64,000 bases of DNA, from NCBI GenBank assembly GCA_010093515.1, contig MU001675.1:887371-951370 (forward strand), read 5' to 3'. Position 1 is the first letter of the stretch. Each line of letters starts with the position of its first letter. The notes under the pieces are model-generated. The model worked only from the letters and a program-made list of their open reading frames with translations, ran no database searches and was not told the origin of the DNA. Of the stretch, positions 1 to 12,375 are shown piece by piece. Origin of the DNA: Lineolata rhizophorae. Its lineage: Eukaryota; Ascomycota; Dothideomycetes; Lineolatales; Lineolataceae. Position numbers and translations under genes: made by a program.

Positions 1-719
1 TGGCGAGGTGCGCGACAGGCGCGATGGGCGCGCCCTCGGGGGCGTGCCATTCGACGCTGGGGAAAGAGTGAGAAGGGGCATTGTGTGTTGAGGAGGAGGA
101 GGAGAAAAAGAAGAAAGAAGAAGTATTCTGCAAAGATTGCGATGGAAATGCGACGGACCTTGTCCGGGAGGCGACTTACGTGCAGTCGAGCTGGCGGAAC
201 ACCTCGTCGAAGAAGGGTACGCCGGCTAGGACGCCCTGGTGTTGGTGATGGTGGTGGTCAGCCCTGGCATTGCATCATTTACCGGCACGGAGGTGCAGCA
301 ATGCAATTGGAGTGGAGGTGGGCAAGTAATATCGAGATAGGACAAGTAGAGAGACACACGAGTGGGAAGTGAATGCGTCTCGGGTTGCTTGGAAAAGGAA
401 AGCACACGGCACAGCCGGACCGAAAACGCGGGGGCGGGGCACGTACATGAAGGACCCAAGGAAAAAAGGCTTCTCATCTCCTCTTCCGCGCCGTTCAAGC
501 CCGTCAAACGGGGGCAGTCGTCCGCTGTACGAAAGATGGCGTACGTACCTTGGACTTGCCCAACAGCCGGGCCTCGGCCACGTGCTCGCCGACGACGAAG
601 CCGCCGTAGTCGAAGCTGGGCGTGTCCTCCTCCAGCCACTGCGCCACCATGCGCTTGTACGTCTGCGGCAGCAGGTGGGCGACCTGGCCGTGCGCCGGGG
701 CGCCTTCCTTGGCCTGCAT
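1..719 (-). CDS. BNA6: Quinolinate phosphoribosyltransferase, 5' part (cut by window edge)
   Basis: This is the N-terminal part of nicotinate-nucleotide pyrophosphorylase. The enzyme converts quinolinate and PRPP to nicotinate mononucleotide, CO2 and PPi in de novo NAD synthesis. Visible exons are 719-549 (57 codons, starting [12 protein letters not shown]), 235-180 and 56-1. They join in frame through GTACGT and GTAAGT donors. Family marks are [30 protein letters not shown] and LLGKSK, then [13 protein letters not shown], then [18 protein letters not shown]. About 94 residues are visible of a family size near 290-300. The PRPP-binding half lies left of the window. Intron 1 is long for this window (313 nt). 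The gene is divergent from the GH47 gene. Confidence 0.9.
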
Positions 720-1342
720 TGCTGGACGGGGCGGGTGGCCGGCGGGTGCGTGCGGAGAGCGAGGAAGAACAGGCAAAAGGGCGCGATGCGGAGGTGAACG
801 GGGACGCTGCGGACGCGCGCGGAGGCCGCCGGGACTCTCCCGAGGCCGCCAAGGCCGCCCGCCGCAGCCCGCGCGCCAAGAGCCGGGGCCCCGGACCAGC
901 CGGGGCCCGCGGCGCCTCCTTTTCCCGCCCACGGCCTGGTGGTCTCGTGCGCGCCCTCGTCCTGTCCGCGTCCCCTCTTCTTTCTGCCCTTCCTCGGTGC
1001 CATCCCATCTCTTCCCTTCCTCTCTCCTTCCTTCGGCCCAGTCCACGTAATCGTCCCGAGTCGCCTGCGGAGAGCGCCCTTGTCCTGCCGCGGCACGCCG
1101 AACAGTCGGCCCCCTGGCGACGCCGGCCGCTCCGCTCCGCCACGCGCGATACTGAAGCACTACAGCATCACGTCCTGGCGCGCAAACGCGCTCGTGTGCG
1201 CGTGTGCTCTCTCCCCCCACGGCCGTTTCGGCCTCTGTGCCTCTCATCACCGGGGCGCTCTCCCGTCCCATCCCCGACGAAAATCAGCAAGTCTTGGCGC
1301 CAAGACAAACACGGCCGTCCGCCGGGACCTCCCCCCTTCACG
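720..1342. promoter_or_regulatory. Divergent intergenic region BNA6 / GH47
   Basis: This 623 bp stretch lies between two start codons facing away from each other, so it should carry both promoters. It is strongly GC-rich, with a pyrimidine-rich run around 960-1045. Long open frames cross it on both strands, but they look like by-products of base composition. No TATA box is evident. Confidence 0.4.
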
Positions 1343-4300
1343 ATGCTACGCTACCGCCGCTACCGCGTCTTCGTCGTCCTCGCTGTGCTGACCATCCTCG
1401 CGCTGTACCAATTCGGCGGCTCCTACTCGACCAACTGGCAGCAGGCCGCCAGCAGCCTGAGCCACCTGCACGATAGCGATGCGGACGCTGACGCCAAGCC
1501 GCCGGCAGCGGCCGACCAGCAGCAGCCGGAGCAGCAAGCTCCGCCGGCGCTCGACAAGATAGAGATACCGGAGGCTGAAGGCCACGTCGAACCTACCGCG
1601 ACACCGCCGCCGGTGCCGCCCGGCGACGTGCCGCCGCAGCGCATCCCGCCCCCGCTGCCCAGCGCGCGGCCCTCGCCTCCGGCCCTCGGCGACACGAGCG
1701 ACGGGCCGGCCGAGCCCTTGGACCCGGTCGCCGCCGAGGTCCCGGCGCCGGCGCCGCCCATGGCCGAGGCCGGCGAGGGCCGCGTCGAGGTCGACCGCCC
1801 GCCGACGACGCTGCCCGTGATCCACTGGGAGCGCCCCACGGAGCACTTCCCCGTCGAGAGCACCGTCCCGCTGCCCACCGCGACGCCGCGCCGCGACATT
1901 CCGCGCATCCAGCACGACTTCGCCGGCCAGCGCGCCGCGAGCGCCGCCGACGACGAGATACGGTTGCAGAGGCTGGCCGCGGTCAAGGACGCGTTCGAGC
2001 ATGCCTGGGGCGGGTACAGGGAGAAGGCGTGGATGGCGGATGAGATCAGCCCGGTCTCGGGCGGGCAGAGGAACCCGTTTGCGGGCTGGGGAGCTACCTT
2101 GGTGGACTCGCTGGACTCGCTGTGGATGATGGGGTTGGTGGAGGAGTTCGATCACGCGGTCGAGGAGGGCGTGGCCAAGATCGACTTCACGACGAGCATC
2201 CGCGGGGACATCCCGCTGTTCGAGACGACAATTCGCTATCTGGGCGGCTTGCTAGGCGCGTACGACATTAGCGGTGGGAGGCATAGGGTGTTGTTGGACA
2301 AGGCCGTAGAGTTGGCTGAGATCGTGATGGGCGCCTTTGATACCCCGAATAGGATGCCGATTACCTATTATTACTGGAAACCGTAAGTTTTTATGCCTTT
2401 CCTTTACCTCCTCTCTACTTTCATCGGGAAAGATCAGCTCTTTAGTTAACGCAGTACCTGCTCTGCCTTCTTTGCAGAGCCTTCACCTCCCAACCCCACC
2501 GCGCGAGCACCGGTGTCGTCCTCGCCGAGCTGGGTTCGCTCTCCATCGAGTTCACCCGCCTCGCCCAGTTGACCAAGGAGCCCAAGTACTACGACGCCAT
2601 CGCGCGCATCACGGACGCGCTCGAGGAGTGGCAGATGGACACGCGGATCCCGGGCCTTTGGCCGACGAAGCTCGACGCCTCAGGCTGCCAGAAGCACATG
2701 AACCAGATTGTGTCGCAAAGCCCGCGCGACGCAACTGAGGAGCTGCTGGGTGCCAACGCGACCATGTTGGATGCGGATGTGACGTCGCCGCAGCAGCCGC
2801 ACGGCTGGGAGAAGAGGCAGATGGATGACCTGCCAAAGGCTGGCGCGCAGGCCAACGCCAACGGCAATAGCGGCGCGCAGCCGGCTACCAACAACATTCC
2901 GACTCCGCCCGACGCCCTTGGCCAGCCCGGCTCCGCCCAGGAGCAAGGGAACCGCCAGCCCAACTGCATCCCGCAGGGCCTCGGCCACGTCTCGCAGACG
3001 GCGTCCGAGGCGTACTCTATCGGTGGCATGGCCGACTCGACCTACGAGTACCTGCCCAAGCAGTGGCTGCTGCTCGGCGGCGCGCTGTCGCAGTACCGCA
3101 CCATGTACGAGGCGTCGGCTGAAGCGGCCATCGAGCACCTCGTGTATCGGCCGATGCTGCCGCCGCCCGAGGAGTCGGGGCCTGGGAGCAGGGAGTGGGA
3201 CATACTCTTCGCGGGCTCCAAGCACGTGAAGGGACCGGCGAGCCGTTCCGACGGGTCCTCGTCCTCGTCCTACTCTCCGAACGGCGACCGCTTCGAGGCC
3301 GAGGGCGCGCACCTAACGTGCTTCGCCGGCGCCATGTTCGCCCTCGGCGCCAAACTCTACCCGGACACGCGCGGCGCGGCCGGCGACATGGACGCCGCGC
3401 GCCGCCTCACCGACGGCTGCGTCTGGGCCTACAACATCACCGCCACCGCCATCATGCCCGAGAGCTTCCACGTCGTGCCCTGCGAGAGCGCCGACCCGGC
3501 CGCGCCTTGCCCCTGGGACGAGGACCTCTACAAGCGCTACCTCGATCCCAACGCCGAGCAGCGCTGGCGCGCCTACGAGCAGCAGCTCGACCGCGAGCGC
3601 GAACGCGACGAGATGGCCAGCCTGCGCGCCCTCACCCGCTCATCCCCGGCCCCTGCCCCCGCCGCGACCCCTGCGCCGCTTGCCCCGGCCGACGACGCCG
3701 AGCCCGCCGGCCCCCCGAGGTTTCCCCAGGCCACGCCGCCCGCCGCCGCCGCCCCGCGCCTCCCGCCCACGGTGCCAGACGGCGTCGCCGCCGCCGCTCC
3801 GCCTCCGGCGCGCGGCCTCGACGAGGAGCGCGCGCCCCTTGACAACGTGCCCGGCGGCGCTGCGCTCGCGCGGCGGCAGCTCGACGGGGTGGGCGCGGGC
3901 GCGGGTGCGGGCGCGGGCGCTTCGCCGTCGCCGTCGCCGTCGCCGCCGACGGTCCCGGGTGCCGACGGCGGGAGGCCGCTCGCGGCGCACGACGTGGTCG
4001 AGGCCAGCCCGGGGGCCAAGGGCGGCGGCAAGCTGCAGGTGCAGAAGCCGTTAACGAGGGACGAGTTTGTGGAGGCGAAGGTGAGGGACGAGAGGATCCC
4101 GAGGGGGCTCACGGCGATTGGGGGGAGGAAGTATATTTTGCGGTAAGTGGGACCGGGAACTTATCCGTTGCATGCCTGAAATTCCCTATTTCGATTTTTC
4201 TTTTTTACCTCCCTGCATTCTCTTTCGGCTTGCGCCTTCATAGCAGGTGGCCTTCCTAGGGCTAACGCGCGCGAACCCCCTACGCAGACCCGAGGCCATC

Positions 4301-4591
4301 GAGTCCGTCTTCTACATGTACCGCGTGAGCGGCGACCCGTACTGGCGCGAGGCCGGCTGGGACATGTTCTCGGCGGTGCAGCGGCACACGCGGACCGAGT
4401 GGGCCAACTCGGCTATCGACGACGTCACCAAGGAGGCCCCCCAGCTCCTCGACGAGATGGAGTCCTTCTGGCTCGCCGAGACGCTCAAGTACTTCTACCT
4501 CTTGTTCGCCGACGAGGACTTGGTCAGTCTGGATGACTACGTGCTCAACACCGAGGCGCATCCGTTCAAGAGGCCAGATATGGTGGCATAG
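1343..4591 (+). CDS. GH47 class I alpha-1,2-mannosidase, enlarged, type II membrane protein
   Basis: This enzyme trims alpha-1,2-linked mannose from N-glycans in the ER/Golgi lumen. Exons 1343-2382, 2478-4142 and 4288-4591 give 1002 residues. The ATG at 1343 is chosen because it starts a type II anchor: MLRYRRYR followed by a hydrophobic helix at about residues 8-24. A Pro/Ala-rich stem of about 180 residues follows. The catalytic barrel begins near residue 205 and shows [56 protein letters not shown] and the terminal hallmark [10 protein letters not shown]. Two large low-complexity inserts interrupt the barrel: about 425-515 (Gln/Asn/Pro) and about 715-870 (Pro/Ala/Gly-rich). Typical family members have 500-650 residues, so this one is clearly oversized. 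It could be a Golgi mannosidase or a degradation-type ER mannosidase; sequence alone does not settle which. Confidence 0.9.
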
Positions 4592-5206
4592 CTGGTGGGA
4601 TCGGGAAGGTTGCGGTGAGTGGCGGAAGACTTGGGAGAGCGTCTTGTATGATCACGTCGCGAGGGTGATTGATACCCTTTTTGTACGGGCTTTTTGCGGG
4701 TTGCGCACGTCCCGGCTGCATGTGTCTGTCCTTGGGTACGGAAAGATGCCACCTACGTGGCCGGAGCTAGACGCGGAGCGCGTTGTAAAGGGGAAAAGGG
4801 AAACAGTTGGCATTTTTTGGTTGTTGGGTGCACATTAAAAAGGGTGCTCTACTCGGGTTACGTAGCGCGCTTGTTCGGACTCCGGCATCATCAAGGCGGC
4901 TTTAGCGCCCGGTGCATATACGGCGTTTGCAGACCTCACTTCTGGGGGATTTGAGAATTTTCAGTTGCTCTTTGGCTCCAACTAGGAGACTTTGCTGCGC
5001 CGATGGTGCTGTGATGGTATCTGCAGAAGCACTTTCACCTCAGGTGTAAACTAATAATGATAGTAATGACGACATTAGCAGAACAGTTCGGCGGCGCCTA
5101 GCCTTCTCCACCGCTTGCCTCCTCGCTCCATCCTCAGCTAACCCCACATTCACCTAGCCCTTCTTACATCTCCTCGACACGCCCGCCTTAGGCTGTGGTA
5201 AGCCTC
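4592..5206. other. Intergenic, convergent 3' ends
   Basis: This stretch separates the 3' ends of the GH47 gene (+) and the unknown lysine-rich gene (-). It should hold both 3' UTRs. I see no gene or repeat in it. Confidence 0.5.
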
Positions 5207-7416
5207 CTACAAGTCATCCAACCAAACCTTCCCCTCCTTCTCCCTCATCCTCCGCAGCTGCAGATCCGCCACCTTCTTGCTCTCAGCCCTCCTCGCCAGC
5301 GCCACCTCCTCCTTCTCCCACTCCGTCATCTTCCTCATCTCCTCCAGCGAGAAGTAAATCTTGGCCCAAATCGCCCTCCTGCGCTCCGCCTTCCACCTGC
5401 GCTCTCTCTCCGCCTCAGCCCTCTCCTCCTCGGTCGGCTCCGGCGGCAGCGGCGACCACGCCCTCCGCGCGCCGTCGACGGCGCCGCCGTCGCCGGCCGC
5501 CCCCTTCTCGAAGCGCGCGCGCGCGCGGTCGTACGCGCCCACGACGTGCGTGACGGCCACCATGCGCGCCATGAAGAGCGGCTGGTGCAGGGCCCAGGCG
5601 CTCTCGCACGTCTGGCGCAGGATCGGGAGCGACGTCTCGTCGTCGAGCCAGTCGGGGGCGTCGGCGCGCAGGCGCTCGAGCTCGTGCCGGTAGCGGTGGG
5701 CGCGCTCGCGGACGTGGTGGTCGCGCCAGTGGGCGTGGAGCGTGTCACGCTGGAAGAGCTCGTGCGTTAGGTGCGTTGCTCGTGGGAGGAAGGTCTGGGA
5801 GGGTGCGGAGAAATGGGGACGGAGGGCCGAAGAGGAGAGGAGGTTTTTCTTAACTTACGTCGCCGTCTAAGAGCTGGCGCGCGCGCACCTTAATCAGCTC
5901 TTCGATATCCTGAGACTTCATATACTTGAATTTCCTGCCTTTGGGCGGCTTGCCCGCTTCCTTGCGCTTCTTGTCCGCCTCGGTCTCGGGCTGGGGATCC
6001 CACGTCGACCAGTGTGGAATCTCAAGTTTCGGACTCATGGCAATCACACGCTTCCAGAGAGGCAACGACACATCGTCGGCCTCATTTCCTACTCGCTCTT
6101 CCTGGCCTTTCTTCCACAAATCATCATCAGGACCATCATCGACAAATATATCCGACTTTTTAGACCCTTTGGACTGCTTATCCCTGGTCCGTTTCGGCTT
6201 GTCTTTCGTCTGTACAGGTGAAGAGGTCTCCTCGGTTTTCCTCTGTATCGAGTCATCGCCAGACTGATTTTGAAGAAATGTCAACCTTAATTTTGAATCG
6301 AAGCTAGCCGCGCAGGCAAAATATGGGGCTTGGATTCTTCTGCAGGCTTGTAGACAGAGTCAGAAAATCAGAAACCAACATACCTGGTCCTCTCCCTGCG
6401 ATCCAGTGACATCCCACTGAATGTTCAGGACCATTCCATCATCGTCAGCATCCGCGGCAAGAGTTTCGACCTCTGCTTGTTTCCTGTGTTTTTTCTTCTT
6501 GTGCTTCTTAGCCGCCACGTCGGTTGGAGGTTCAGACTGGATTGTGTTAGACGGCGATGTAATCAAGGCATTATCATAACATACCTCTTCGTTAATGGCA
6601 TCTGGTGCTTTCTCGAGTCGTGCCTTCTTTTTTCTCGCCGGCACTCCACCGTCAGATAAGGAAGCGTCGCTTTTCCTGCGCTTGCTGTGCTCCTTACGTG
6701 CTTTCCTGTCCCCGGACCTATTTTTGTGCTCGTCCTAAACGATAATGGTCAGATTTTCGTCCCCAGGAAGCCCAGCCTGGACCGCATACCTTATCCATAC
6801 CGCTGGTGTCCTTGCTCTTACGTTTCTCCTTCTTAGCCTTCTTCTTAGCCAGACCATCGCTGTCACTACCTCCATTGCCACCCCCACTTGCGGCAAGCTG
6901 TTTATTCGCCTTGTTCGGTTCAGCGCCGCCCGCATAGTCGCCCTCACGCCGGGCAATTTTGGCGTCAGCATCACCTTTATCACCCTCCCATACCTGACCC
7001 GAGTCTCCACCGATATTTTGGAATCCATCGGTGCCCTCACGGTGTGCCTCGACGCCGGGCGAAGGTAGCCCATCAGCGCCACCATGTCCTCCATCCCGCA
7101 TCTTCCTGCTCTCTTTCTTCCTCAATTCCTTGGCTTCTTTCCTCGCCTTCTTGGCTTCCTTCTTCGCCCTCTTCCTTTCCCTTCGCGTGGCTTCGTCATC
7201 TCCGTCCGTGCCCTCTCCGCCCGCTTCACCGCCAGTCAACCGCACGTGACTATTCTCGTGGCCAGAGTGCTCGTTGTGACTCTCTACCATTTCGTATGAA
7301 AGGCCTTTGCGGTGCTGGCATTCGTGTCGCTTCTCTTCCTTCTCGACGTCTACGTGGCGCGACTTGCGTTTGCGGTGGCCGTCGAGACGGCTATTCTCCG
7401 CCGGCATGTCCGGCAT
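5207..7416 (-). CDS. Lysine-rich protein of unknown function
   Basis: I do not recognise this family. Exons 7416-6790, 6734-6585, 6536-6384, 6263-5859 and about 5749-5207 join in phase 0 at each junction, giving about 625 residues. The last acceptor could instead lie at 5758, adding LFQ; 5749 is preferred because TTCCAG follows a CTAAC branch site at a normal distance. The N-terminal third is highly charged and probably disordered, with repeated KKAKKEKRK-like basic runs such as RKRAKKEAKKARKEAKELRK. The middle has a folded-looking stretch (PLWKRVIAMSPKLEIPHWST; YMKSQDIEELIKVRARQLL). The C-terminus is helical and Trp/Arg-rich (HAHWRDHHVRERAHRYRHEL), ending in a long charged helix. Basic runs suggest a nuclear or nucleolar place (inference). 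Clean splicing argues that it is a real gene. Confidence 0.7.
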
Positions 7417-8296
7417 CGCGATGTTAGCGCTCGACGGCCGAGCTATAGCTGTGGACGGTGTTGGAACACTGTTGGTCTGTCACAGTTTTATGTTCGCTTT
7501 GATATATAGCTTTTGATGCGAGCGGAATTTGAAAAAGGCCTGCGCGGGCGAGGAGCCGCGTGATTCAATGCCAGATGAGACGCGACTAGTTGTTCGGAAG
7601 CAGCACTTATTGAAAGCTGCAGCAAGGCAGCTGAAGAGCATTGCACCAAACGCAGACGGCCAAAACCTTCAGGATGAATTGAGGTTTATCAGTCAGTGCG
7701 GCGCGTAGGAAAGTTCAGTGGAGTTATGGTTGGGAGTGGATGAAGTATTAATGGCTTGCACGTGATGCAACGTGAAAAGTTAATGGTTGAGTCTTGGCAG
7801 ATACTTGTCTGCTGAGTCAAGACGTTAGAGCTTCCTATTGGCCGAATTGAGGCTCCAAACGAGTTTCTTCGGCCAATCAAAGCATGTGGGTAGACTACAA
7901 GGCTGCTCCGAACTTGAAAGATTCAAGATTTGGGATGGTTTGCATTCAATAGACCTCAATATTCTAAACTGCCAAAGTTCATCACAAACCATAGCGCATT
8001 CTCTCGAAGATAAAATATTTCTATTTCAAGACACTTTAACAGCTAGTCATACAAGCCAATCCGAGCTCCACCTACGGAGCTACCACGAGGCCCAGCACCA
8101 GAGATCAACTGCCAGAAAAGGGAACCGTATTAAAACAACCCAAGCCGGCGGCATCCCTCCCGAAGACAAGCCTAGGCACAGGGGCTAACACTACCGGCGC
8201 TAGCCCTCAAAATATCTTAAAGAAGCAAGCCCTTCCAACCTAAGGGTCTTCTCATCCCCGCTTCTTCAAGCCAATGCTTCCCTCCACCCTCCCCAC
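7417..8296. other. Intergenic region, no gene seen
   Basis: These 880 bp hold the 5' flank of the unknown gene (-) and the 3' flank of the RSC gene (-). The stretch is more AT-rich than its surroundings around 7700-8050. The open frame at 7838-8188 has no recognisable domain and is not called. Confidence 0.4.
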
Positions 8297-11200
8297 TCAA
8301 AATTTCATCTTCTCCACCACCTCATCCACCGCCGCCCTCCACCCATCGTCCCCCCTCAGCCTAACCCACTCCTCCCTCACCGTCCTCGCCATCCCATCAA
8401 CCAACAGCTCCGTCGCCTCGCCCATCAGCCGCTTCGCCTCGCCCGCCACGCGCGCCTCTTCCTCTAGCTTCGCCTTCTTCGCGGCCTGCTCCGCAGCGTC
8501 GTCCTCGCGGCCCCGCTTCAGGCTCTGGGCGCGCTCCGCGCGCGCCGCGTCGAGGCGCGCCTTGGCGGCCAGGAAGCGCGTCGTGTGGCGGAGCGGACGA
8601 GAAGCCGGGGGTGCTGGGACCGGCGTGGGCGCCTTCTCCGTCTCGGGCGCTGGGGGAGGCGCCGAGGTGCTGCCGGGTGCTTCGCCAGCAGCCGTGTTCG
8701 CGCCGGAGGTACCTTCTTGCTTCCCATCGACACCTTCGCCGTTCATGGTGGCCGCCTTGTCCGGTTCGCCTTCTTTCTTCTCAACGCTAGGCTCAGCCTT
8801 CTTCTCATCCTCCTTAGCCTCGTCCTTAGCCGGTGCCGGCGAGGCCACCGCCCTCGTAGTCGTCATGCGCGCCGCCTTCCATAGCTGGCTCGTATCGACC
8901 GGTGGACTCGTGAAGAACAACACCCTTCCCTGCTCGTCTTGTAGGAACTGTTCCCGAATTTCGGGCGGAATTCCCGCATTGCCCGCATCTGGCAGCACGT
9001 ACACCTCGTGCGACGGCGGACGATACCCACCGGCGGTACCCGTCGAGGCTGAGTGGTGCATATGCGCGGGATGAGGGTGCGGCGTTGCCGTCGGCGCCGC
9101 CGGTTGTAGGTGATGGAGGTGTCCGGGCGTCGCGCCAGCGGGCTGCAACTGGTGGTGGTGCCCGCCGGCTCCTGCGCCGCTAGCACCAATTGCCGCGCCG
9201 CCGTGCTGCGGCAGCGCGGATGAATGGTGCGTACTCATCGCGCCAGGACCGCCTAACGCACTACCGGCCACATGTGGTGGTGCGCCCGGCGTACCGGGTG
9301 CGAGCTGCGCACCCCGATACGCAGAGACGGCAGGACCGACGCCAGGCTGGCCAGGCGTGCCGTATGCACCCGAGCCAATCATGGGCGGGGCTGGAGATGC
9401 GACCGCTGCCGCATGGTGGTGGCCTGCTTGAGTGGGCGCTGGCGGCGGCGCGAACGGCCCGCCAGTTGCTGGATGTGGCGAATGATGGTGAGGAGAGGCG
9501 GAATGGTGCGGTTGGTGATGCAAGCCGGCTGAAGGTTGGAACGGCGACGCCTGAGGTGCTGGGGTTGGGTGGTGCGCGTGCGGGTGGTGCGGTGCCGCGT
9601 GGTGACCCAGAGGCGTTGGCGGGGCAGGGGAAGCCGATTGATGGTATGCGGCTGGATGGTGATGCGCCGGCTGTGGCGTGTAAGGTTGGTGGGGAGGAGC
9701 GTGCCCGTGAGGCCCGTTAGGCAAAGCGGACGCTTGGGTAGGCGTGCCCATGGCGGCTTGCGGTTGCTGTGCGTAATCTGGCTGCGTTGGATAGCCGTTC
9801 GTTGCCGCTACGACCGCAGAGTTGCCAGATGGTTGGCGCACCGGTGGAGGTGGTTGAGGTGGAGGAGAAGGTGTAGGTTCAGGTGGCGGAGATTCCTAAA
9901 TAGCAAACAAAAAATGGATTAGCGAGACTGTTGAAGGGATCACTATTGATGGGGTCCAACGGCAGGCTGCAGCTGGTGCCCCACAACCCCCAAAATTCAC
10001 TGTCTAAATCCACTAACCTTTGGATCCCGTGGTCGCTTATGAACCGCCCCAATTTTGGGCGGAGCATTCTCTGCACCCCATTCGGGTTTTGGCAGATCGT
10101 CCGTTTCTTTCGCCTCGTCTTTGAGTAGGTACGCAATCGGACTCGGCACTTTCTTGATCTTCTTTGGCTGATCGAAAAGGTCCATCTCATAATCCTTCTC
10201 GCGCACCTCGTCTGGTAAGCAGCTCGCCCAAGTCTTGATCTTGTTGAGCTTATGCTTTTCCTCGTTGTAGCGAGACTCGCAAATGTAGACCTCCTTGTCC
10301 CGCGGAAAACCTCGAGGACGTCCCTTGTTGAAGCGGGTGAAGAACATGACAAAGCATCGATCTACCACCTCTTCAATGCGGTGATCTCGGTATTGTCCTG
10401 TCTTAACCACCTCATTCTCGTAGAAGTGCCGGTCAAAGCGGTGAACCGTCTGTTCTGGTCTATAGTACCAGCAGGCGTTCACCCACTTGCCACCTTCCGA
10501 GTCCTGCCAAGTCCGATACACCTGAGCCACGATGGGCTTGGTAAGATCGTTTGCGTTTTGAATGTGGACCCAGTCGCCTAAATACAACAGTTAGTGCAAT
10601 TGTTCAGGAACCAACGCCTTATCGGGTACCTCAGCAATGCAACTTACCGACTTTCCAAAGCTCGCCATTATGCAAGATACCATTTGGCATCGGTAACCTG
10701 CCGTCTTCCATGACATAGTCGGTATCCGGCTTCTTCTTTTCTTCTTCGGCAACCTTCTTCGCCTCGGCCTGTAGCTCAACAGCGTCCTTGTAAATCTGAC
10801 TGTCATCCTCGTTATATTGCTTGGCGTTCTCAAACATGATATCCACATCTTTCATGAACTGTTCGATGGACTGGTATTTCTTCCGCTTCAACTTTTTCTG
10901 CATCGATTGTCAGCCCTTGCTCAAACCCCACTTGACTGCGAGCGACTAACCTTGAGGACATCCATCGCCATGGGGTTCTTGATCTCGGCAAAATATTCTG
11001 GCATCGCCGCCTTGTCCGGAAGCCTCTCAAAATGCGAAATCTTGACCTGGCCTTCATCATTCTTTGGTTTGCGCAGACCCTTCATGATATTCTTAATACG
11101 GGCCTCCATTGGTGTATCAACCCGAGGTGGTCGCCCTCGCTTTTTCCGCAGCTCTGCCTCCGCCGCGGCTTTCCTCTCGTTCTCATCCTTAGCCGATGAG

Positions 11201-12344
11201 GCAGCGGCAGCAGCACTCTCACGCTTGTTGGACGATCCCGACTTGCCACTTTTCCTCCGCTTGCGCTTGCTGGCGACTCCCTCATCATCTGATTCTTCCT
11301 CGTCTTCCTCTTCCTCTTCCTCCTCCTCCTCCTCTTCTTCTTCCTCGGCGGGGGCCTCGTCCGGTGGAGGAATTTCACCAAGATAGGGAAGCTCAGCAAC
11401 TTCTTTCGTGATAACTTTCTCGCCTACCAACTTTTGGAGTTCTCCTTCGAGTACTCCCTAAGATCGACGTTAGACTTTTACTTTTTGCAGAACAGCGCAC
11501 AATAGGATCGACTAACCTTTACGACGAGAGCATCTTGGTACACCTCCGAGTCAGAGCGGTTGTAGACTTGAGCATTATACGGAACCTAGCACCGTATTAG
11601 TAGGTCGCTACGCCGCAAAAATTACATTCAAAAGGAGCCGTACCAAGGCAAAGTCCCTGACAAACTCGGCAAAATTCCTGTATTCCTTGCCGTTGACTTT
11701 TTTCTGCACATCCCCAACGCGTTAGCTTAATGCACCAGCCCTTGTGCACAGATCATACTAGGGGGAAACTTGCCCTAATCAAGCCAATCCACATAGGCTC
11801 CTTGATGACATTGTAGTAATCCGGGGTGTTGCGCTTATTGACCTTGCGCTGGAACACCAAGGACGGATTGTAGTTGCTACGGGTAGTCGAGTATTAGTTT
11901 TTCCTCTTCGGACCATTGTTTAGGGCGATCAGAGACTCACTCTTCCTGTCTATAATCCGATACGTTGGTTACTACTGTCTGCATCGCCTCCCACTCATCG
12001 TCCTTGAGGCCAGATTCATCACCATCCGCCCCCTTGTTCTCTCCATCTACACCCTCACCAGCTTCTTTCCCTTTCCCCTTCTTCTTGTTGTCCCCTTCTG
12101 TCTTGCTTTCCTCCAGCTTATCCACGTCCATCTTATCGCCGTCACCCACCGCGCCCTCCTTCTCCTCGTCTTTCTCCTCCTTCCCCTCGCTCCGCGCGTT
12201 CTCCGCTTCCGGCTTCACCGTATCCACGTCCATAGACTCGGCCTTTTCCGCCGCTGCCGATTTTGCCGGCGCACTGGAAGCAGCAGCAACAGCAGGCGTC
12301 GGTGTCGCATCCGTGGCTTCAGCAGCCACGTCTTGTTTTTGTTG

Positions 12345-12375
<31 letters not shown>

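Noticed and set aside
226-1271. Long minus-strand frames over the BNA6 5' region
   Set aside because: Only the part from 719 to 549 matches the enzyme; the rest is GC-driven open frame and intron.
362-1342. Upstream extension of the GH47 reading frame
   Set aside because: The extension is Arg/Pro-rich. The ATG at 1343 directly starts a type II membrane anchor, and the upstream DNA overlaps the BNA6 first exon.
1346-4112. Antisense open frames within the GH47 gene
   Set aside because: They are shadows of GC-rich coding sequence with Arg/Gly-rich translations and no domain.
8274-9922. Plus-strand frames opposite the RSC C-terminal exon
   Set aside because: They are antisense shadows of the His/Pro/Ala-rich tail.
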